Shown: in pieces, positions 7,638-11,703 of the stretch
Numbering within the stretch: position 1 is the first letter of the stretch
Layout: every line of letters starts with the position of its first letter
Assembly (NCBI GenBank): GCA_903925705.1
Contig: CAIYGJ010000218.1
Coordinates: 1 to 11,703, forward strand
Origin: an uncultured Actinomycetes bacterium
Lineage (GTDB): Bacteria; Actinomycetota; Actinomycetes; S36-B12; UBA5976
DNA: 11,703 bases
Direction of reading: 5' to 3'
Notes under the pieces: generated by a model
What the model saw: the letters and a program-made list of their open reading frames with translations, nothing else
Told to the model about the DNA's origin: nothing
Database searches by the model: none
Program-made: the position numbers and the translations under genes

Positions 7638-8521
7638 CGGGATTGTTTATAGGAGCCTTATTTGCACTTGGCATAGTTTTGTTGGTTCGCGTTTTTTGTC
7701 AGCCCAAATTAAGTATGGGTGAACAGATAGCGCCTTTTGTTGGCAGACCTTCCCTACAGTCTTTGAACTTAACGCAACAAATAGTGGTGACAATAAACAA
7801 TTTGCTTACAGCTCGACACTGGTCTCCTTGGGGTGCAAATGCTGTGGTTGCAAAATGGCTCCGGCAGTCCGAGTGCGGTTCTACGTTAAGTAGTTTTCGC
7901 CGCAGACAGGTAATCTTTGCTGGAAATTTTATGATTGCATCAATTGCCTGGACACTACTTCGATTGGGTGCCGGTAAAAATCTGTCTCCAGTTGTTGCGC
8001 TTGGATTGGTCGCCAGCTCATTCATAGTTGGAGGTTGGTATGCAAAGTGGAGTTTGGCAAGTCAGGCAACTAGGCGCCGTCTAATAATTGAACAACAACT
8101 CCCAGCAGTATTAGATCTTTTAGCATTTGCAGTATCCGCAGGCGAGCCCGTGCAACTGGCGCTTCGAAGAATTTCAAAATCATGTACCGGTCCACTCGTG
8201 ACTGAATTGGGCAAAGTCGTAGATTCTGTAAACGCGGGTGATGGACTAGTGCTGGCTCTAAATCAAATGAGTAACCAGCTCGAATCCGTGCCTCTAACTA
8301 GAGCGACACATTCCCTCGAGTTAGCACTTGAACGTGGCACGCCTTTAGCGCAAGTACTGCGAGCTCAAGGCGCTGACGCTCGTGCGCAACAGGTTCGGAT
8401 GTTGCTCGTGCTTGCAGGCCACAAAGAAACATCGATGATGCTTCCAGTTGTTTTTCTTATCCTCCCAATGATTGTCGCGGTAGCACTTTACCCAGGAATG
8501 ATCGCACTCCAAGTTCTATAA
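7634..8521 (+). CDS. tadC: Tad pilus inner-membrane platform protein TadC
   Basis: A 295-aa type II secretion F-domain protein, the second platform subunit. Predicted membrane segments are at about 3-21, 93-112, 117-135 and 267-290. The F domain (about 151-285) starts with the TadC-like stretch QQLPAVLDLLAFAVSAGEP and ends with the family's KETSMMLPVVFLILPMI before the last helix. The frame is open further upstream to 7472, but ATG 7634 is chosen because it forms the classic ATGA overlap with the tadB stop and puts a hydrophobic helix at the N-terminus; the upstream extension merely overlaps tadB. A 40-nt gap follows before the pilin gene, the only real gap in the operon. Confidence 0.9.
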   Translation: MTGLFIGALFALGIVLLVRVFCQPKLSMGEQIAPFVGRPSLQSLNLTQQIVVTINNLLTARHWSPWGANAVVAKWLRQSECGSTLSSFRRRQVIFAGNFMIASIAWTLLRLGAGKNLSPVVALGLVASSFIVGGWYAKWSLASQATRRRLIIEQQLPAVLDLLAFAVSAGEPVQLALRRISKSCTGPLVTELGKVVDSVNAGDGLVLALNQMSNQLESVPLTRATHSLELALERGTPLAQVLRAQGADARAQQVRMLLVLAGHKETSMMLPVVFLILPMIVAVALYPGMIALQVL

Positions 8522-8526
8522 CGGCT

Positions 8527-8540
8527 TGAGCAAATGCTCA
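8527..8540 (+). promoter_or_regulatory. Inverted repeat (possible mRNA hairpin) between tadC and the pilin gene
   Basis: TGAGCA and TGCTCA are perfect 6-bp inverted arms separated by AA; as RNA this would be a 5-bp stem with a 4-nt loop. It starts 6 nt after the tadC stop and ends 10 nt before the pilin Shine-Dalgarno. It is not followed by a T-run, so it is not a conventional terminator. Repeats this short arise by chance; its position is what makes it notable. Confidence 0.3.
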
Positions 8541-8550
8541 CAAACAGAAA

Positions 8551-8560
8551 AGGAAATAGG
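8551..8560 (+). promoter_or_regulatory. Ribosome binding site of the Flp-like pilin gene
   Basis: AGGAAATAGG holds AGGAA with a 6-nt spacer to ATG 8562. This decides the start in favour of ATG 8562 over the in-frame TTG at 8526, which lies inside the inverted repeat and has no ribosome binding site. Confidence 0.6.
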
Positions 8561-8561
8561 A

Positions 8562-8780
8562 ATGAAAACATCTAGTGAAATTGGCGCAAAGATGTCCGCT
8601 GAACTTCAAGTTTTGGCGACCAGTGCTTTAAAAGAGTTTCGTGATGAACGAGGGGACGTACCAGGTTGGGTTCTTGTTACTGTAATGACCGCCGGGTTAG
8701 TGGTTGCAGTTTGGTCAGTAGCTGATGGGCAACTTAAGTCAGTTTTAACAGGTGCACTTCGAAGTGTCTCGCAACCATAA
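8562..8780 (+). CDS. Small Flp-like pilin, probable major pilus subunit
   Basis: A 72-aa protein with a hydrophilic, partly charged N-terminal leader (1-34), a single hydrophobic helix (about 36-52) and a short tail. That size and plan match Flp pilins, and it sits where flp-type genes occur next to tadABC. The segment ERGDVPGWVLVTVMTAGLVV resembles small pilin-like proteins I recall from actinobacterial tad clusters. Candidate peptidase sites are after Gly31 (RG|DVPGW) or Gly35 (PG|WVLVT), but neither has the Glu at +5 typical of type IV pilins. The gene has its own strong ribosome binding site and ends in tandem in-frame stops (TAA TGA). The role as pilin is inferred from context and topology, not from a full motif match. 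Confidence 0.72.
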   Translation: MKTSSEIGAKMSAELQVLATSALKEFRDERGDVPGWVLVTVMTAGLVVAVWSVADGQLKSVLTGALRSVSQP

Positions 8781-9159
8781 TGAATTCATATCCGACGAAG
8801 GTTCTGGAATTGTCGGATTTGTTTTAGTTGCTCCATTAGTAGTGGCGATTTTTATCGGAGTTGGACAAATTGCAATGCTTGTTGCCGATAAAAGTGTCTT
8901 AACGTCTGCGGCTGTCATCGGCGCTCGAACTGCAAGCGCTGCAGACGCAACAAATGCAGATGGAAGAAGTGCGGTACTAAAAGTTTTAGCAAGCCGGAGT
9001 TCGGGGTTTAAACCAGAATCAATAAACGTGACTCAGACCCGAAATCAAGATTTCACCTATGTTTCGGTTTCAGTAACTCGAAAAGTAGAACTTCCTTTCT
9101 TGGGTCGCAAAATTCTAATTACTGGAAGAGCCCGCGCGATCGATGAAGCGTCATTATGA
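8752..9159 (+). CDS. TadE-like minor pilin / pseudopilin (first copy)
   Basis: A 135-aa protein with a short N-terminal segment, one membrane helix (about 19-43) after DEGSGIVGFVLVAPLVV, then a small extracytoplasmic domain rich in beta-prone repeats (VSVSVTRKVELPF). This is the plan of TadE family minor pilins. No Glu lies at +5 after the glycines, so a normal prepilin cleavage signal is missing. The start is uncertain: GTG 8752 (29-bp overlap with the pilin gene) and GTG 8764 (17-bp overlap) are both in frame, and neither has a good ribosome binding site, so translation probably depends on coupling to the pilin gene. Its stop overlaps the next start as ATGA. Confidence 0.78.
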   Translation: MHFEVSRNHNEFISDEGSGIVGFVLVAPLVVAIFIGVGQIAMLVADKSVLTSAAVIGARTASAADATNADGRSAVLKVLASRSSGFKPESINVTQTRNQDFTYVSVSVTRKVELPFLGRKILITGRARAIDEASL

Positions 9160-9578
9160 CGCGGCATACAGCTGATGCAGGAAATGTAATTGTGGAATTC
9201 ATTGGAATCACGGTTGCATTGTTGGTCCCATTGTCCATAATTGCGAATTCATGCATTCTGGTTGCAAATGCCTATCTGTCAACGGAAACCGCAGCTCGCA
9301 TGTCTGTCCGTGCATTTGTTGTATCTAGTTCTGATGCCTCTGGTACTCGGGCAGCACATGCAGCAGTGGGGTTGACTGCCCAGGATTTTGATTCAGTTAA
9401 GGCGGAAATGATTACCAAAATTTCTTGCACTAAGAATCCCTGTCTTTCACCGGGAGGTTTCGTGACTGTGAAAGTAAGTAAAGATGTGAAGTTAACTTTG
9501 CCTCGTACATTTGGAGCTCGTTCAGTGATTGTGACTGCCCACCACACTGCAGTCGTGGACGAATTGCGAGCGCCATGA
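9156..9578 (+). CDS. tadE: TadE-like minor pilin / pseudopilin (second copy), with prepilin-type Glu+5
   Basis: A 140-aa protein with a near-classical prepilin signature: after Gly9 the mature N-terminus would read NVIVEF, putting Glu14 at +5, followed by a membrane helix (about 15-37). A small extracytoplasmic domain follows. It contains CTKNPC (Cys91 and Cys96), a possible disulfide loop outside the membrane. This copy keeps the best peptidase signal in the operon, so it is the likeliest substrate of a prepilin peptidase encoded elsewhere. It starts at ATG 9156 in a 4-bp overlap with the previous gene and ends in a 4-bp overlap with the next. Confidence 0.83.
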   Translation: MTRHTADAGNVIVEFIGITVALLVPLSIIANSCILVANAYLSTETAARMSVRAFVVSSSDASGTRAAHAAVGLTAQDFDSVKAEMITKISCTKNPCLSPGGFVTVKVSKDVKLTLPRTFGARSVIVTAHHTAVVDELRAP

Positions 9579-10018
9579 GAATTATTAAGTCAATCAGGCG
9601 AGATGAAGGATCCATAATTTTATTTGGTATTGGCCTATCAGTCGCTGGCTTGATGATTGCAACAGTGTCAATAAATGTTGCCTCTCTCTGGGTCACCAGA
9701 AACGTTTTAGATGGCATTGCTGATGGCGCGGCGCTTTCGGCAGCCCAGGCGGTAGATGCTGATGCAATTTATCGGAATGGATTAGGTGCAAACCTCCGAC
9801 TAAATGAGAGTCTGGCAAGAACCAGAGTGAATGAGTACGTATCTAATGCAAAAGTTCGATCACAAGTCCAGCAGTTTTCGGTGAAGTCAGTTACCGTTTC
9901 TGGAACCGCGGTAACCGTAACTGTTCAGGCTAGACCTAGAACTGCCTTTGGTTACCTAATGCCAATTTCCACCCCAGTAGTTATCAGTGCGGCTAAGGCA
10001 ATTAATAAGGTCAGGTAA
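9575..10018 (+). CDS. Short TadG-like protein (Tad-helicase-like N-terminal region)
   Basis: A 147-aa protein beginning with a basic stretch, then DEGSIILFGIGLSVAGLMIA and one membrane helix (about 14-36), then ASLWVTRNVLDGIADGAALSAAQAVD, which resembles the N-terminal region of TadG-type pseudopilins. The rest is a small extracytoplasmic domain with alternating valines and threonines. It lacks the long von Willebrand-like region of proteobacterial TadG; short versions are usual in actinobacterial clusters. It is the last gene of the operon and begins in an ATGA overlap with the preceding gene. No terminator is visible in the 22 bp before prfB, so readthrough into prfB is possible. Confidence 0.75.
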   Translation: MRIIKSIRRDEGSIILFGIGLSVAGLMIATVSINVASLWVTRNVLDGIADGAALSAAQAVDADAIYRNGLGANLRLNESLARTRVNEYVSNAKVRSQVQQFSVKSVTVSGTAVTVTVQARPRTAFGYLMPISTPVVISAAKAINKVR

Positions 10019-10026
10019 TTTCACGG

Positions 10027-10032
10027 TAACCT
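10027..10032 (+). promoter_or_regulatory. Possible -10 element (TAACCT) for a leaderless prfB transcript
   Basis: TAACCT fits TAnnnT and ends 8 nt before ATG 10041. The 22-nt gap contains no Shine-Dalgarno sequence. A plausible -35 is not visible, so the call is tentative; cotranscription from the tad operon is an equal alternative. Confidence 0.2.
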
Positions 10033-10040
10033 TATGAATT

Positions 10041-11147
10041 ATGGCTACCGGAGATTTTGCTGTTGATTTAGCAGGCATTAACTCCACGCTTTCCAGCATT
10101 GAAAAAGTCCTCCGACTCGATGAAATGCAAGCTCAGGTGGCCGAACTTGAGGTCTTGGCATCAGCGCCAGATTTGTGGGATGACCAAGCAAATGCCCAAC
10201 GCGTTACTGGCAAGCTCTCTGTTCTTCAGGCTGACATCGGCCGAATTAAAAATCTGCGATCCCGAGTTGACGATGTTCAAGTCTTGTGGGAAATGGGAGA
10301 GGCCGAAAGTGATCAAGGAATTCTTGATGAGGCAAACGCTGAACTTATCTCACTTGAAAAATCAATTGGTGAACTTGAAGTTCGAACTTTGCTTTCTGGC
10401 GAGTACGACCACCGCGAAGCACTAGTGTCAATTCGGTCCGGGGCTGGCGGAGTAGATGCGGCTGACTGGGCTGAAATGTTGCAGCGGATGTATTTGCGAT
10501 ACTGCGAGCGCCATGGCTGGGCTACTGAAGTTTATGAAACTTCATATGCTGAAGAAGCTGGAATCAAATCAACAACGTTTGCAGTTAAGGCACCATTTGC
10601 GTATGGAACTTTGTCGGTAGAACAAGGCACGCACCGCCTAGTTCGAATCTCACCATTTGACAATCAAAGTCGCCGCCAAACTTCATTTGCTGAAGTCGAA
10701 GTAATTCCCGTAGTCGAACAAACTGATTCAGTGGAAATTCCTGATGATGATCTAAGGGTCGATGTTTATCGATCTTCCGGACCTGGTGGTCAAGGAGTTA
10801 ACACGACCGACTCAGCCGTTCGTCTTACCCATATTCCAACTGGCATTGTTGTCTCTTGCCAGAACGAGCGTTCGCAATTGCAAAATAAGGCCACCGCCAT
10901 GGCGGTATTGCAAGCAAAAATTTTAGAACGAACTCGGCAAGAAGAGCAAGCCAAGATCAACGCACTAAAGGGCGATACGAGTGGCTCATGGGGAAATCAA
11001 ATGAGATCCTATGTTTTGCATCCTTACCAAATGGTTAAAGACATTAGAACTGAAGTTGAAACCGGTAACACTTCTGCGGTACTCGATGGAGATATTGACC
11101 AGTTCATCGAAGCTGGAATTCGCTGGCGTCGCGAACAAGCAAATTAG
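10041..11147 (+). CDS. prfB: Peptide chain release factor 2 (RF2)
   Basis: Recognises UGA and UAA stop codons on the ribosome and triggers release of the finished protein. At 368 aa it is of normal length. The helical N-terminal domain (about 1-105) is followed by the decoding region with the RF2-type tripeptide SPF (204-206, in [11 protein letters not shown]) and by the catalytic GGQ (249-251, in [14 protein letters not shown]). The frame is uninterrupted from ATG 10041, so the in-frame UGA and +1 programmed frameshift used for self-regulation in E. coli and many other bacteria are absent. The gene ends in TAG, read by RF1 and not RF2, directly followed by an in-frame TGA. Placement just before ftsE is the common actinobacterial order. 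An ATG 7 nt upstream is out of frame. Confidence 0.97.
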   Translation: MATGDFAVDLAGINSTLSSIEKVLRLDEMQAQVAELEVLASAPDLWDDQANAQRVTGKLSVLQADIGRIKNLRSRVDDVQVLWEMGEAESDQGILDEANAELISLEKSIGELEVRTLLSGEYDHREALVSIRSGAGGVDAADWAEMLQRMYLRYCERHGWATEVYETSYAEEAGIKSTTFAVKAPFAYGTLSVEQGTHRLVRISPFDNQSRRQTSFAEVEVIPVVEQTDSVEIPDDDLRVDVYRSSGPGGQGVNTTDSAVRLTHIPTGIVVSCQNERSQLQNKATAMAVLQAKILERTRQEEQAKINALKGDTSGSWGNQMRSYVLHPYQMVKDIRTEVETGNTSAVLDGDIDQFIEAGIRWRREQAN

Positions 11148-11256
11148 TGATCCGTCCCTCATAATTCCAGGATCGGCGCGCCCTGCACCAGCATGGGCTG
11201 CGCAGTATTTAGGCTGAATTCATACGAGTTTTCGATTTTCTCTGCATGTGCGATTT

Positions 11257-11263
11257 AGGAGAG
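11257..11263 (+). promoter_or_regulatory. Ribosome binding site of ftsE (AGGAGAG)
   Basis: A strong Shine-Dalgarno sequence with a 6-nt spacer to GTG 11270. A TAA in the same frame (11267-11269) directly abuts the GTG, so the start cannot lie further upstream. The rest of the 122-bp gap after prfB shows only a weak imperfect GC-rich inverted repeat around 11177-11203. Confidence 0.7.
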
Positions 11264-11269
11264 TTCTAA

Positions 11270-11703
11270 GTGATCAACTTTGATGGCGTCTCCAAGCAAT
11301 ATAAAAACTCTAATCAACCCGCACTAGATGGAATCAATCTAAACATCGAACAGGGTGAATTCGTATTCCTGGTTGGGCAATCCGGATCGGGTAAATCATC
11401 GTTACTTCGCCTTTTGTTAAAAGAAGAAAAGCCAACCTCAGGAACTGTAACCGTGGATGGAATAAATGTAGCCAAATTACCTAATCGCAAAGTTCCGGCA
11501 TTTCGTAGAACTATGGGAATTGTGTTCCAAGACTTTCGATTGCTTCCTGGGAAAACAGTTTTCGACAATGTTGCATTCGGCATGGAAGTAATTGGCAAGT
11601 CGAAAAAAGAAATTCAACAACGGATTCCTGCCATCCTTGACTTGGTTGGGCTTGACGAAAAAGCACACCGATTACCATCAGAACTTTCAGGTGGAGAACA
11701 GCA
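11270..11703 (+). CDS. ftsE: Cell division ATP-binding protein FtsE, 3'-partial
   Basis: The cytoplasmic ATPase of the FtsEX complex, which with membrane partner FtsX controls peptidoglycan hydrolases at the division site. The first 144 codons are present. They show the FtsE opening INFDGVSKQY, Walker A GQSGSGKSS (36-44, Lys42), the FtsE-type MGIVFQDFRLLPGKTVFDNVAF with Q-loop Gln87, and the ABC signature LSGGEQ (139-144) at the window edge. Walker B and the rest lie beyond the right edge. GTG 11270 is supported by a strong ribosome binding site and an abutting in-frame stop. The FtsE-specific wording around the Q-loop and the preceding prfB argue against a generic ABC transporter ATPase. Confidence 0.94.
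   Translation, partial: MINFDGVSKQYKNSNQPALDGINLNIEQGEFVFLVGQSGSGKSSLLRLLLKEEKPTSGTVTVDGINVAKLPNRKVPAFRRTMGIVFQDFRLLPGKTVFDNVAFGMEVIGKSKKEIQQRIPAILDLVGLDEKAHRLPSELSGGEQ

Noticed and set aside
8526..8561. TTG start for the pilin gene
   Set aside because: It lacks a ribosome binding site and falls in the inverted repeat; ATG 8562 has a well-spaced AGGAA.
8755..8766. Perfect 12-bp palindrome CACTTCGAAGTG at the start of the first TadE-like gene
   Set aside because: About three palindromes of this length are expected by chance in a window this size, and it lies in coding sequence of two overlapping genes.
10041..10140. Programmed +1 frameshift in prfB
   Set aside because: The N-terminal coding region is continuous in one frame with no internal UGA.
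11177..11203. Terminator after prfB
   Set aside because: The GCGC/CCC...GGG/GCGC pairing is interrupted by an internal loop, has an 11-nt loop and no T-run.

Overview
The window looks like chromosomal DNA of a low-GC member of the Actinomycetota (GC in the mid-40s % by eye). Three things point there: a giant NAD-dependent glutamate dehydrogenase, a Tad pilus cluster whose ATPase and pilin motifs are of an actinobacterial kind, and the release factor 2 - FtsE gene order. Tight packing (most gaps under 125 bp, several 4-bp overlaps) and low GC would suit a streamlined planktonic lineage such as freshwater acI/Nanopelagicales or a small-genome Microbacteriaceae relative. That placement is inference, since no rRNA is present.

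Layout. Every gene is on the + strand. Positions 1-4829 hold the NAD-glutamate dehydrogenase, open through the left edge and so missing its start. Positions 4881-5519 encode a DedA-family membrane protein. Positions 5520-5739 are the longest non-coding stretch (220 bp, AT-rich). It carries two exact consensus DnaA boxes in inverted orientation, then two tandem 28-nt hairpin-plus-tail units immediately before the ribosome binding site of the next gene. Positions 5740-10018 are a seven-gene Tad-type pilus operon: tadA/cpaF ATPase, tadB, tadC, a small Flp-like pilin, two TadE-like proteins and a short TadG-like protein. Positions 10041-11147 are prfB (release factor 2, no programmed frameshift), and 11270-11703 are the first 144 codons of ftsE, cut by the right edge.

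How the genes work together. TadA would power pilus assembly from the cytoplasm. TadB and TadC form the inner-membrane platform, the 72-aa Flp-like protein is the probable major pilin, and the TadE/TadE/TadG-like proteins are minor pseudopilins. There is no secretin, as expected for a monoderm. TadZ and the prepilin peptidase are absent from the window and must be elsewhere or missing. All junctions in the operon are overlapping except tadC-pilin, where a 40-nt gap holds an inverted repeat and a strong Shine-Dalgarno sequence, which suits separate, higher expression of the pilin. The glutamate dehydrogenase (nitrogen/carbon catabolism), DedA, prfB and ftsE are housekeeping neighbours with no evident functional tie to the pilus.

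The most interesting signals are non-coding: the inverted DnaA-box pair and the covarying tandem hairpins in the leader of the tad operon.
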